Part shown: positions 18,108 to 26,784 of the stretch, one piece after another | Layout of the letters: every line of letters starts with the position of its first letter | How positions within the stretch are numbered: the first letter of the stretch is position 1 | Source of the DNA: Robertmurraya siralis | GTDB lineage: Bacteria > Bacillota > Bacilli > Bacillales > Cytobacillaceae | Reading direction: 5' to 3' | Assembly (NCBI RefSeq): GCF_005502275.1 | Contig: NZ_SWLZ01000026.1 | Coordinates: 1 to 60,181 of the forward strand | Length of the DNA stretch: 60,181 bases | Notes under the pieces: model-generated | Databases searched by the model: none | Seen by the model: the letters and a program-made list of their open reading frames with translations, nothing else | Told to the model about the DNA's origin: nothing | Made by a program: the position numbers and the translations under genes

Positions 18108-19169
18108 TTATTTCAAACTTTTTGTAGAGGATTCGCTTGCATATAAAATAAGATTTGTGACAAATTCATTCATATTGGCAAAGCGAGCGTCCTCTGTTTG
18201 CCCTTTTCTCCAACGGTAAAAAATCTGCTGACAAATCACTGCTAGTTTGAAATAAGCAAAGGTTAAGTAAAAATGGAAATCTGTTATATCGCGATTGCTA
18301 TATTTTGCGTATGCTTGTATGAACTGATCTCGCGAATAAAACCCTTTTACAGTTGTAATCAGAGTGTCACCTAAACCTTTTTTGAGCATATCTGAATCAT
18401 CAGCTTGAATCCAATAACTCATAGCTACACCTAAATCAGCTAATGGATCGCCTACTGTCGTCATTTCCCAATCAAAGACTCCGACAAGGTTTTGAAACGT
18501 TTCATCGAACATGGAGTTATTTAATTTAAAATCATAATGAATGATTGCAGGTGCTGAAGATTTTGGGATCGATGCTATCATCCATTTTTTCAATGCTTCA
18601 ACTTCAGGGATATCTTCTGTTTTTACCCGTTCATAGCGACCAATCCATCCATGAACTTGTCGTTCCATAAAACCTTCCGGCTTCGTAATGGTTGGAAGCT
18701 TTGTTTTTTCATATGGAATCTCATGTAAACGTGCAAGATTTTTTGCCATCAAATCAGAAATCCGTGTGCATAATGCTTCGGATACCTCAATATGCTCAGG
18801 AAAATCCTGATCGAGTACAATCCCCTTCTTTCTTTCCATAATGAAAAATGGAGCACCTAATAATGTGTCATTACTAAATAATAACGGCTTTGGTGCCGGA
18901 GAGTAGGAGGAGTACAGTTCATTTAATATAAAGTACTCTCTTTGCATATCATGTGCTTTAGGAGCAACGGGGCCAAGTGGCGGCCTTCTTAATACCGCTT
19001 CCCAATTCCCCTTTTGTAATAAATAGGTCAAGTTTGAGCGGCCTGCTTGAAACTGCCGTATTTGCAGAGGTTCCTCTGGGAGTCCTTCCATATGTTGACT
19101 TAAATAGTGTTCCAGTTTATTTAAGTCAAGCTCCTCTCCTTTTCTAACTTGAATGGTCTCTTGTACCAT
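18108..19169 (-). CDS. APH-type kinase, ACAD10/11-like phosphotransferase
   Basis: A 353-aa aminoglycoside-phosphotransferase-fold kinase. FQAGRSNLTYLL and AVLRRPPLGP (about residues 40-67) form the nucleotide-binding part; HYDFKLNN (His211, Asp213, Asn218) is the catalytic loop and VFDWE (Asp233) the metal-binding site. The whole sequence tracks the N-terminal kinase domain of animal ACAD10/ACAD11. Related bacterial enzymes phosphorylate 4-hydroxyacyl-CoA. The frame extends to 19277, but the ATG at 19169 avoids overlap with the thioesterase gene and begins the conserved part. Co-operonic with an ACAD10/11-type dehydrogenase. Confidence 0.82.
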   Translation of the reverse strand: MVQETIQVRKGEELDLNKLEHYLSQHMEGLPEEPLQIRQFQAGRSNLTYLLQKGNWEAVLRRPPLGPVAPKAHDMQREYFILNELYSSYSPAPKPLLFSNDTLLGAPFFIMERKKGIVLDQDFPEHIEVSEALCTRISDLMAKNLARLHEIPYEKTKLPTITKPEGFMERQVHGWIGRYERVKTEDIPEVEALKKWMIASIPKSSAPAIIHYDFKLNNSMFDETFQNLVGVFDWEMTTVGDPLADLGVAMSYWIQADDSDMLKKGLGDTLITTVKGFYSRDQFIQAYAKYSNRDITDFHFYLTFAYFKLAVICQQIFYRWRKGQTEDARFANMNEFVTNLILYASESSTKSLK

Positions 19170-19233
19170 ACCCCACACCCTTTTTATCGGAATATTCTGA
19201 ACTAATAATGTGTATAAACCCTTGTTCCTCCCA

Positions 19234-19689
19234 TCAGCCGCTACATGGATTGCTGATGGGATCCGTTTGGTTGGCAAAACTCATTTGATTAGCATGAAGC
19301 CGCTGTTTCAATTCCTCTGGGATTGGAACTGATTGCTGTGTTTCATAATCGAAACAAACAGAGACACATTCCGCATAAGCAATTGGTACTCGAGCTAATT
19401 TGTTCACAAGCTCAAGGCTTAACTTAAAGCTTTTCGTCCCCACATCGATTACTTTTGTCCTAACAATTAATGCTTCACTTGCATATGCTTGGTGTAAATA
19501 ATCGCATTTAATCGAAGCTAGTATCATATTAAACTTTTGATTTCTTTCTTTAAAAATCTCTTGAAAAAACTTAGTCCTTGCTTCTTCGAAGTAAAGAAAA
19601 TAACTTGTATTGTTTACATGTCCAACAGCATCTGTTTCACAGAAGCGTACAAACACTTCTATTTCATGCTGATTTCCCAATGACCTCAC
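19234..19689 (-). CDS. 4HBT-family acyl-CoA thioesterase
   Basis: A 151-aa hotdog-fold thioesterase. VRFCETDAVGHVNNTSYFLYFEEAR carries the 4-hydroxybenzoyl-CoA thioesterase motif with the catalytic aspartate. It hydrolyses acyl-CoA to free acid and CoA, perhaps rescuing CoA from blocked intermediates. It follows the TetR gene by 14 nt. Start GTG behind GAGG. Confidence 0.85.
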   Translation of the reverse strand: MRSLGNQHEIEVFVRFCETDAVGHVNNTSYFLYFEEARTKFFQEIFKERNQKFNMILASIKCDYLHQAYASEALIVRTKVIDVGTKSFKLSLELVNKLARVPIAYAECVSVCFDYETQQSVPIPEELKQRLHANQMSFANQTDPISNPCSG

Positions 19690-19703
19690 AACCTTTTCCT
19701 CTG

Positions 19704-20273
19704 TTAACTTCTCTGATCGATCCCTTCGAGTATTAGTTTTAGATAAAGGTCTGATAGCTCCTCTGCCGATATTTCACCATCTGGATTAAACCAATAATAG
19801 GACCGGTTTACCATACCTAGAATCGCGAAAGAAAGGATATCCGTTCGAATCGTTTCATTGAATTCTCCTTGTTGCACTCCTTCCTCAAGGATTTGTTGAA
19901 AATTCAACCTAAATTCCTTTCGCTTCATCTTGATCTGATTTAAATTATCTTCATTTAAATGGCGCATTTCACGAAAGACGATGCGTGCCATCTTCCCTTC
20001 ATCTTTAATTTTGCTAACCGTTAAGTGAATGATCGCTAGCAGTTTTTCTTTATAATTTTTCGATTCATCCTGAAGGATTTCTTTTTGCTCCATTAACAGT
20101 CTTTCTAAGTAACTTAGATGTATATCACGAAGAAGCTCTTGTTTACTCTTAAAATAATAGTAGAATGTCCCCTTTGTAACTCCTATTAAGTCGACAATAT
20201 CTTGAATAGAGGTGTCACTGAATCCCTTCTTATCAAACAAATCAATGCTCTCTTTCATTATTTTTTCCTTCAT
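19704..20273 (-). CDS. TetR/AcrR-family regulator, FadR-like
   Basis: A 189-190-aa TetR protein. The helix-turn-helix is at residues ~6-52, with TSIQDIVDLIGVTKGTFYYYFKSK as the recognition block. The C-terminal domain resembles those of acyl-CoA-sensing regulators. It sits inside the catabolic operon, between the thiolase and thioesterase genes, so it probably governs the pathway through the two palindromes at 26534-26551 and 28404-28421. The second of two ATGs (20273) has better spacing from GGAGG. The effector is presumably a CoA ester (inference from context and family). Confidence 0.85.
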   Translation of the reverse strand: MKEKIMKESIDLFDKKGFSDTSIQDIVDLIGVTKGTFYYYFKSKQELLRDIHLSYLERLLMEQKEILQDESKNYKEKLLAIIHLTVSKIKDEGKMARIVFREMRHLNEDNLNQIKMKRKEFRLNFQQILEEGVQQGEFNETIRTDILSFAILGMVNRSYYWFNPDGEISAEELSDLYLKLILEGIDQRS

Positions 20274-20301
20274 CATATTCCTCCAAAAACTAGTTGTTGT
20301 A

Positions 20302-20326
20302 TGAATCTTTATTTTTCAAAGATTCA
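20302..20326. repeat. 9-bp inverted repeat upstream of TetR gene
   Basis: TGAATCTTT / AAAGATTCA with a 7-nt loop, between the thiolase stop and the TetR start. There is no T-run after it on the minus strand, so it is more likely an operator or processing hairpin than a terminator. Confidence 0.5.
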
Positions 20327-20416
20327 ATTTATTATAGCATTTCTCTTACTGTCGACTTAATAGTTTTCGAGCTTACGATAGCGGGACAACTCGTTTCGAC
20401 TTAAGAAAAAACAACA

Positions 20417-21586
20417 TTAAGCCTTCTCTATTAATACAGCAATTCCTTGACCTCCACCAATACAAGCTGTAATGATGGCAAGGCGACCCTTTCTTCTCAT
20501 CAGCTCATAAACGGCTTTCGTCACTAAAATTGCACCAGTCGCACCTAGCGGATGTCCATGTGCAATGGCGCCACCATTTACGTTTAATTTCTCAATGGGA
20601 ATATTTAATTCTCGATTCACGGCAATCACTTGTGCTGCAAATGCTTCATTTAACTCAACGAAGTCGATACCATCTAGTGATAATCCCGTTTTTTCAAGCA
20701 GTTTTTTCGTTGCGGGAACTGGGCCAATCCCCATAATATTGGGATCCACTCCGGCAACAGTAGATTCTCTTACATACGCTAGCGGCTTTAATTGAAGTTC
20801 ATCAGCCTTTTCTTTCGACATGACCACTAATGCACTTGCTCCATCATTTAAGCCCGAACTGCTCCCTGCTGTTACTGTACCACCCTCTAAGAAGGCAGGC
20901 TTCAACTTTGCTAACCCTTCTAACGTTGTTTCAGGTCTTGGGTGTTCATCCTGAGCGAATACAACCGGCGTCCCTTTTCGTACAGGTATGGTGATTGGGA
21001 CGATTTGTTCTTTAAATCTATCTTCCTTTACAGCTTCAGCCATTCTTTTTTGACTTAAATAGGCGTATTCATCTTGTTCTTCTCGGGAGATCCTGTATTG
21101 CTTTGCTAAATTTTCTGCTGTTATTCCCATAGGGGGATCGCCAATTTCCTCTGGTGAATGTTGAGATTTCCTGAACTTCGGTGGAGAGGCACTATATGGC
21201 TTTTCCGCTCGTTCCAGTAAATAAGGAGCACGGCTCATGCTTTCAATTCCTCCAGCTACATAAATGTCTCCTGCCCCTGCCTTAATCGCTTGTGCTGCAA
21301 GTGCAACGGCATTCATGCCTGAACCGCACTGACGATCGACCGTGAGCCCAGGAATATTGATCGAAAGCCCTGTTTGTAAAGCGGATAAACGTGCGATGTT
21401 TCCGCCACCACTTAACACATTTCCCATGATCACGTCATCGACACTGTCTGCAGATACATCGACACGATGCAACGCTTCCTTAATAACCTCCGCTCCAAAG
21501 ACATGTGCTGGGACAGTGGCTAAGCTGCCACCTTGACGTCCAATCGCTGTTCGTACAGCAGAAACAATGACCGCTTCTCTACTCAT
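20417..21586 (-). CDS. acetyl-CoA C-acyltransferase (thiolase)
   Basis: A 389-aa thiolase. The nucleophile is in [11 protein letters not shown] (Cys87), the histidine in [15 protein letters not shown] and the second cysteine in TACIGGGQG. It cleaves 3-oxoacyl-CoA to acetyl-CoA and a shortened acyl-CoA, or runs in reverse. It starts 15 nt after the SDR gene. It supplies the last step of the pathway. Confidence 0.93.
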   Translation of the reverse strand: MSREAVIVSAVRTAIGRQGGSLATVPAHVFGAEVIKEALHRVDVSADSVDDVIMGNVLSGGGNIARLSALQTGLSINIPGLTVDRQCGSGMNAVALAAQAIKAGAGDIYVAGGIESMSRAPYLLERAEKPYSASPPKFRKSQHSPEEIGDPPMGITAENLAKQYRISREEQDEYAYLSQKRMAEAVKEDRFKEQIVPITIPVRKGTPVVFAQDEHPRPETTLEGLAKLKPAFLEGGTVTAGSSSGLNDGASALVVMSKEKADELQLKPLAYVRESTVAGVDPNIMGIGPVPATKKLLEKTGLSLDGIDFVELNEAFAAQVIAVNRELNIPIEKLNVNGGAIAHGHPLGATGAILVTKAVYELMRRKGRLAIITACIGGGQGIAVLIEKA

Positions 21587-21601
21587 TTCTTCCCTTCCTT
21601 T

Positions 21602-22375
21602 CTACATGGCACTTGTTCCACCATCAACGGCAATCGTCTCTCCTGTAACAAAATCTGACGCCGCTGACGCTAAAAATAGGGCAACCCCTTTCAAATCATG
21701 ATCAGACCCGAATTTTCGTAACGGAGTTGCTTCAAAGATTTGGTCTCCACCTTTTTCAATAATGACGCGTGACATTTTCGTAGGAAAGAAACCAGGAGCA
21801 ATTGCATTAACATAAATTCCTTTAGGTCCCCATTTAACGGCCAAATCTCTCGTAAAGGAAATGACTCCACCTTTGCTTGTGTTATAGCCAATAGCATCCA
21901 TCACTTCAGGTCTTGAGCCTTTTAGCCCTGCCACTGAAGCGATATTAATGATTTTCCCATAGTTTTGCTGAATCATAACTTTACCAGCAGCTTGTGACAT
22001 TAGGAATGTGCCAACGACATTCACATTGATGACTTTATAAAAGGCTTCTAATGGCATTTCCTCTGCTGGTGCTCCCCACGATGCACCACTGTTATTGACT
22101 AAAATATCAATCCGTCCAAATTTTTTTAACGTTTCCTCTATGACATGATCGACCTCTTCTTTATTCGTAATGTCACATTTTAAAGCGAGTGTTTCAACCC
22201 CTAACCCTTTTAATTTCTCACTAACTTCAAGACAATTTTCCAGTTTACGAGAGCAAAGGACGATATTGGCTCCAGCTTCAGCATAAGCTGTGGCAATTTG
22301 TTCCCCTAAGCCACGTCCACCACCTGTGACAATGGCTGTTTTCCCTTGCAAACTAAATAACTCCTTAACGTGCAT
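21602..22375 (-). CDS. short-chain dehydrogenase/reductase
   Basis: A 257-aa classical SDR. The cofactor motif is TGGGRGLG (about residues 17-24), the NNSG motif follows, and the YNTSK block carries the catalytic Tyr and Lys. The C-terminal VDGGTSAM ending is typical. It oxidises a hydroxyl group or reduces a ketone with NAD(P). The ATG at 22375, behind GGAGGG, is the likely start, giving an 11-nt overlap with the dehydrogenase gene. The longer frame to 22462 lies inside that gene. Confidence 0.9.
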   Translation of the reverse strand: MHVKELFSLQGKTAIVTGGGRGLGEQIATAYAEAGANIVLCSRKLENCLEVSEKLKGLGVETLALKCDITNKEEVDHVIEETLKKFGRIDILVNNSGASWGAPAEEMPLEAFYKVINVNVVGTFLMSQAAGKVMIQQNYGKIINIASVAGLKGSRPEVMDAIGYNTSKGGVISFTRDLAVKWGPKGIYVNAIAPGFFPTKMSRVIIEKGGDQIFEATPLRKFGSDHDLKGVALFLASAASDFVTGETIAVDGGTSAM

Positions 22376-23600
22376 GCTCCTTTTCCCTCCCTTGTTTGCG
22401 ATACTTTTGCAACTCATATTTGGCAATCGCACGTCGATGCACTTCATCAGGGCCATCAGCAAGACGTAGTGTTCGAATATTTGCCCAGCTTGACGCTAGA
22501 GGAAAATCATCGCTCACTCCTGCAGCTCCTAAAGCTTGAATGGCATGATCAATGATCTTCAACGCCATATTCGGAGCGACAACCTTGATCATGGCAATCT
22601 CGGCTTTTGCTGCTTTGTTTCCGACGGTATCCATCATATAAGCAGCTTTAAGCGTCAACAGCCTCGCTTGCTCAATTTCAATACGAGCATCGGCAATCCA
22701 TTCTTGAATCACCCCTTGCTCAGCTAACTTTTTTCCGAATGCTTCTCGATTTGTAACCCGTTCACAGAGGATTTGTAATGCACGTTCAGCAGCCCCAATC
22801 GTTCTCATACAATGATGAATTCTCCCTGGACCAAGGCGTCCTTGAGCAATTTCAAACCCCCTCCCTTCGCCAAGTAACATATTGCTAGCAGGCACTCGCA
22901 CGTTGTCATAGACAATTTCCCCATGCCCATGTGGAGCATGATCATAGCCAAATACGGGAAGCATCCTTTTAATCGTTACTCCTGGGGTATCTAAAGGGAC
23001 GAGAATCATGGATTGCTGCTTATGCTTTTCTGCATGCTCATCATTTTTCCCCATCACAATCGCTATTTTGCAACGGGGATCTCCAGCACCAGAAGACCAC
23101 CACTTCGTTCCATTGATGACGTACTCATCCCCGTCTCTTTTGATGCTTGCACAAATATTGGTAGCGTCCGACGAAGCTACATCTGGCTCTGTCATCGAAA
23201 AGCATGAGCGAATTTCCCCGTGTAAAAGTGGTTCCAGCCACAATTGTTTTTGCTCTTCAGTTCCGTAACGAACAAGCACTTCCATATTGCCTGTGTCAGG
23301 TGCCGCGCAATTAAACACTTCTGGTGCCATACCTGAACGCCCCATAATTTCACAGAGTGGTGCATATTCTAAATTCGTCAGTCCCGCCCCATATTCACTC
23401 TCTGGCAGGAACAGATTCCATAATCCTGCCTCTTTTGCTTTTTGTTTCAACTCTTCCATAATCGGAGGGGTTTCTGAAAAAGGATTTTCTTTATTGATTT
23501 CGTTTACGTATGTTTGTTCATTTGGATAAATGTAATCCTCCATGAACTTGGTTAACTTTTTTTGATAGTGTTTCACTTTGTCTGAATAGTCGAAGTGCAT
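22365..23600 (-). CDS. ACAD10/11-type acyl-CoA dehydrogenase
   Basis: A 411-aa flavoprotein dehydrogenase. The sequence follows the animal ACAD10/11 type closely: [46 protein letters not shown], and [11 protein letters not shown] near the C-terminus, where the Asp stands at the place of the catalytic base. In this group the enzyme acts on a 4-phosphoacyl-CoA and eliminates phosphate. A TTG at 23618 opens the frame, but the ATG at 23600 has GGAAG at 7 nt. It overlaps the next SDR by 11 nt. Partner kinase: the APH gene at 18108-19169. Confidence 0.85.
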   Translation of the reverse strand: MHFDYSDKVKHYQKKLTKFMEDYIYPNEQTYVNEINKENPFSETPPIMEELKQKAKEAGLWNLFLPESEYGAGLTNLEYAPLCEIMGRSGMAPEVFNCAAPDTGNMEVLVRYGTEEQKQLWLEPLLHGEIRSCFSMTEPDVASSDATNICASIKRDGDEYVINGTKWWSSGAGDPRCKIAIVMGKNDEHAEKHKQQSMILVPLDTPGVTIKRMLPVFGYDHAPHGHGEIVYDNVRVPASNMLLGEGRGFEIAQGRLGPGRIHHCMRTIGAAERALQILCERVTNREAFGKKLAEQGVIQEWIADARIEIEQARLLTLKAAYMMDTVGNKAAKAEIAMIKVVAPNMALKIIDHAIQALGAAGVSDDFPLASSWANIRTLRLADGPDEVHRRAIAKYELQKYRKQGREKEHAR

Positions 23601-23618
23601 TCCATCACTTCCTTTCAA

Positions 23619-24020
23619 TCAATGTTTTGCAAACACTACTTTTCCTTTAATGACATCCTTTTCTTTTTGATTCACAGCACGCACACTAAATATAAAAGCA
23701 TTCTCTGTCTCTTCTGATAAAACAGCCTTTAATGTGATGACATCACCTAAAAACACCATACCTGAAAAGCGAATTTGGTAGTCTTTCATAAACCCGATCT
23801 CATGATAGGGTGTGAATAATTTTGCTAAATTCCCCATTGTCCACATCCCATGAGCGATTACACCAGGTAGCCCAGCTTTTGATGCTTCTTCATCAATTGT
23901 ATGGATCGGGTTAAAATCAAGTGATGCTCCAGCATATTTTATTAAATCCAAGCGAGAGACAGGCGGCAAAGTCACTTCTGACAATGATCCCCCAACTTTT
24001 ATTTGCGTTAAGCTATTCAT
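23619..24020 (-). CDS. MaoC-like dehydratase/hydratase subunit
   Basis: A 133-aa hotdog protein with the catalytic hydratase-2 box (DFNPIHTIDEEASKAGLPGVIAHG), including the Asp and His. It is an (R)-specific enoyl-CoA hydratase or the catalytic half of a heterodimer. Four bases of overlap with the preceding FAS1-like gene support a complex of the two. Confidence 0.85.
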   Translation of the reverse strand: MNSLTQIKVGGSLSEVTLPPVSRLDLIKYAGASLDFNPIHTIDEEASKAGLPGVIAHGMWTMGNLAKLFTPYHEIGFMKDYQIRFSGMVFLGDVITLKAVLSEETENAFIFSVRAVNQKEKDVIKGKVVFAKH

Positions 24021-24466
24021 ACCTTCATCGCCTTCCTTACAGCTTCCGTAATAATGGCCGTCATTTCTTCTGTAAAAATCAAGTTTCCTTCTGGGTCTTC
24101 GCCGTATCGTTTAATCACAACAAATCCCATCAAGCCATTGCCGCCTGTCTTTTCATAGTAATTTTGTAATTCGGTATAGCAGTACACTTCTTCTCCCACA
24201 AATAATGGCCGCTTAAAAATATAACGTTGCTCTCCATGAATTAATCCTTTACTTGGAAGTTTTACTTGTTCAAGAACGCCGAAGTCGAACACCCTTGGAT
24301 AAGTTGGCGGAGCAATGTTACGGCCATACTTCGATTTTCTTCCATACTCCTCATCGACATAAATAGGATGAAGATCACCAATACTTTCTGCGAACTGTTT
24401 CACACGACCATGTTCAACGAAATTTTTTACTTTGTTTGATTTACTTCCGATTAAATCATGAAACAT
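24017..24466 (-). CDS. FAS1-like/MaoC N-terminal-type dehydratase subunit
   Basis: A 149-aa hotdog protein of the MaoC N-terminal (FAS1-like dehydratase) type. The place of the catalytic box reads DLHPIYVDEEYGRKSKYG and NIAPPTYPRVF follows. These partners usually form a two-chain hydratase with a MaoC subunit, as in HadAB or ChsH. It ends overlapping the MaoC gene by 4 nt. Probably the non-catalytic half. Confidence 0.8.
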   Translation of the reverse strand: MFHDLIGSKSNKVKNFVEHGRVKQFAESIGDLHPIYVDEEYGRKSKYGRNIAPPTYPRVFDFGVLEQVKLPSKGLIHGEQRYIFKRPLFVGEEVYCYTELQNYYEKTGGNGLMGFVVIKRYGEDPEGNLIFTEEMTAIITEAVRKAMKV

Positions 24467-24556
24467 CGATATCCCACCTTTTTTTATCCTTCGGTCTGAA
24501 TGTCGTTTAATAGCGCAATATCATAACAAGTGTCCGAATGCTTACCCGATAGCCTT

Positions 24557-25321
24557 TTAAGCCTTTGGACCACCTGCTACATAAATGACCTGCCCATTCA
24601 CAAAGGATGACTTCTCATCTGCAAAAAAGGTAACGGCATTGGCAATGTCCTCTGGTTTTCCACTTCTTCCAACTGGAATCTGCGAAACACTTGCTTTAAC
24701 CAATTCCTCAAATGGAATTCCAATTCTTGCCGCAGTGGCTTGTGTCATCTCCGTTTCAATGAAGCCTGGTGCAACCGCATTGCAAGTTACCCCGAATTTA
24801 CCGAGTTCGATCGCTAATGTTTTCGTGAAGCCCTGTAGACCTGCTTTAGCCGTTGCATAATTTGCCTGGCCACGATTTCCTAAAGCCGATGTAGAGGATA
24901 TATTGATGATTCTTCCGTATTTTTGTTCAATCATATATTTTTGTGCTGCCCTTGTTGCCAAAAATGCTCCTTTTAAATGGACATCCATGACTTGTTCCCA
25001 ATCATTATCTGTCATTTTAAATAGGAGATTATCACGAATAATTCCAGCATTATTCACGAGAATATCGAGCGAACCGAACGCTTGAACAGCACCATCAATC
25101 GCTGCTTCTACTTCATCTGCATTTGTAACATTTGCCTTTGTTGCACGCAACTTGTATCCTTTTGCAGCAAATTCATCCTTCATTTGTGCTAATGCCTCTT
25201 CATTAATATCGATTATGGCAACATCTGCACCTTCCTCGGCAAATGCAAGGGCAATTCCTTTGCCAATCCCTCTACTGCCACCCGTAATAAATGCTGTTCT
25301 CCCTGTAAATCTACCTCGCAT
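24557..25321 (-). CDS. FabG-like short-chain dehydrogenase
   Basis: A 254-aa classical SDR of the 3-oxoacyl-ACP/CoA reductase type. TGGSRGIG (about residues 13-20), LVNNAGI, and YATAK with the catalytic Tyr and Lys are visible; the end is GQVIYVAGGP. It interconverts 3-hydroxyacyl and 3-oxoacyl thioesters. The ATG at 25321 has AGGAGGAG immediately upstream; the frame to 25354 overlaps the previous gene. Confidence 0.9.
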   Translation of the reverse strand: MRGRFTGRTAFITGGSRGIGKGIALAFAEEGADVAIIDINEEALAQMKDEFAAKGYKLRATKANVTNADEVEAAIDGAVQAFGSLDILVNNAGIIRDNLLFKMTDNDWEQVMDVHLKGAFLATRAAQKYMIEQKYGRIINISSTSALGNRGQANYATAKAGLQGFTKTLAIELGKFGVTCNAVAPGFIETEMTQATAARIGIPFEELVKASVSQIPVGRSGKPEDIANAVTFFADEKSSFVNGQVIYVAGGPKA

Positions 25322-25337
25322 TTTCGCTCCTCCTCTT

Positions 25338-26516
25338 CTAAAATGTTTGCCCAATTTTGATGTGACCTTTTAATAGATTACGAGATATGATAAGACGTTG
25401 AATTTCATCTGTACCGTCATAAATTCTCCATAGCCTTGCTTCTCTGTACCAGCGTTCAATAGGCAACTCCCTCGTATACCCCATACCGCCATGAATTTGC
25501 AGAACCCGGTCGATAACACGGTTGCCCATATTGGATCCATATAGCTTTGCAATCGATGCGTAATGGCGATTATCTTCGCCTTGATCCAAGGTAAATGCAG
25601 CATTTAACACAAGCCATTTGGCAGCTTCAATTTCAACTGCTGAGTCGGCAATCATCCATTGAATCGCCTGTCTCTCGGCGATCGGTTTACCAAACGTTTC
25701 ACGCTCCTTCGCATAATCAATCGCCATTTGTAGCAGTCTTTCAGCGGCACCCACAGCGCGGGCACCGACAATCCACCTTGCAAAACCGATCCATTCTAAA
25801 CCGAGGTTATATCCTTTATGCAATTCTCCTAAGATATTTTCTTCTGGAACACGGACTTGATCGAAAACTAAACTTGCTGGCCCCCATTCGCCCATCGTAT
25901 GAATGTATTCAGATTTCCACCCCATCTCCCGGTCTACGATAAAGCATGTCACTCCTTCTCTTCCTCTAGAAGATTGATGCAGTTCTTTGTCCGTAATCGC
26001 TATCGCCATCACAAAATCTGCTTCATTACCACCCGTAATGAATGTCTTCTCCCCATTTAACACCCACTCATTTCCATCTTTTACCGCTGTCATTCGAATT
26101 CTTTGTGTATCCGAGCCTGCGGCAGGCTCTGTCATGGCAAAGCATGATTTCTTCGTTCCCTCAATCGTCGGAATGAGATATTTCTGCTTTTGCTCCTCAT
26201 TTGCGTAGTACAGAATGTTATCGGCAGATCCACCAAATTGGAATGGAACAAATGATTTTGATGTTTCCATGATGACGATCGCCTGCATCATTTGCCCCAA
26301 ATTTGCTCCACCATACTCCTCTGGAGTGTTAATCCCCCAGAAGCCTGCAGCTTTCGCCTTGTTTACTAACTCTTTTAATTTTTCTTTTGATAATGACGGC
26401 TTGCCTTGAATTTCATTTCGTAAAACCTCTGGCTCTAGTGGGATAAGCTCTTTTTCAACAAATTTCCGAATCGTTTCTTGGACCATTTTTTGTTCCTCTG
26501 TTAAACGTAAATGCAT
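25338..26516 (-). CDS. acyl-CoA dehydrogenase (FadE type)
   Basis: A 392-aa FAD-dependent dehydrogenase. The FAD/acyl core SCFAMTEPAAGSDTQRIRM and FITGGNEADF, GFARWIVGARAVG, and RLWRIYDGTDEIQR at the C-terminus are visible. It introduces the 2,3-double bond into acyl-CoA and passes electrons to ETF. First gene of the second transcription unit, with a TetR-type palindrome 18 nt upstream. Confidence 0.92.
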   Translation of the reverse strand: MHLRLTEEQKMVQETIRKFVEKELIPLEPEVLRNEIQGKPSLSKEKLKELVNKAKAAGFWGINTPEEYGGANLGQMMQAIVIMETSKSFVPFQFGGSADNILYYANEEQKQKYLIPTIEGTKKSCFAMTEPAAGSDTQRIRMTAVKDGNEWVLNGEKTFITGGNEADFVMAIAITDKELHQSSRGREGVTCFIVDREMGWKSEYIHTMGEWGPASLVFDQVRVPEENILGELHKGYNLGLEWIGFARWIVGARAVGAAERLLQMAIDYAKERETFGKPIAERQAIQWMIADSAVEIEAAKWLVLNAAFTLDQGEDNRHYASIAKLYGSNMGNRVIDRVLQIHGGMGYTRELPIERWYREARLWRIYDGTDEIQRLIISRNLLKGHIKIGQTF

Positions 26517-26533
26517 GTCTCTCTCTCCTTTTG

Positions 26534-26551
26534 ATACTAACTAGTCAGTAT
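26534..26551. promoter_or_regulatory. TetR-type operator palindrome 1
   Basis: ATACTAACTAGTCAGTAT, a near-perfect palindrome lying between the first dehydrogenase gene and its promoter region. It differs from the palindrome at 28404-28421 in only a few positions. Shared core: ATACT-A-C..GTCAGTAT. Confidence 0.75.
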
Positions 26552-26784
26552 GTTTTATTTTTTATAAAGGCGCCTTTCGCAAAACTTGTGGCTTTTTAAA
26601 GCATAAATTGGAGAACAATCCAATTCTGATTCAAAAAACGATAACAGTCCGGCGAAAAGGGCCATAGAGTGCCTCTGAACTCGCTTTAGAGATGTAAATG
26701 CCGTAGAAAAATATGGGCATTTGCGAACAAACCACAAACGTTGCGAAAACAGCGTTTATAACAGGATGGACGAATGGCGTCAGG
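26552..26784. other. intergenic region before the dehydrogenase operon
   Basis: About 230 nt with an AAAGGCGCCTTT palindrome near 26570 and no supported gene. It must hold the promoter of the dehydrogenase operon; the exact -35/-10 pair is not clear to me. Confidence 0.4.

Noticed and set aside
20302-20326. Terminator between thiolase and TetR genes
   Set aside because: Hairpin lacks a T-run on the minus strand; listed as an inverted repeat instead.
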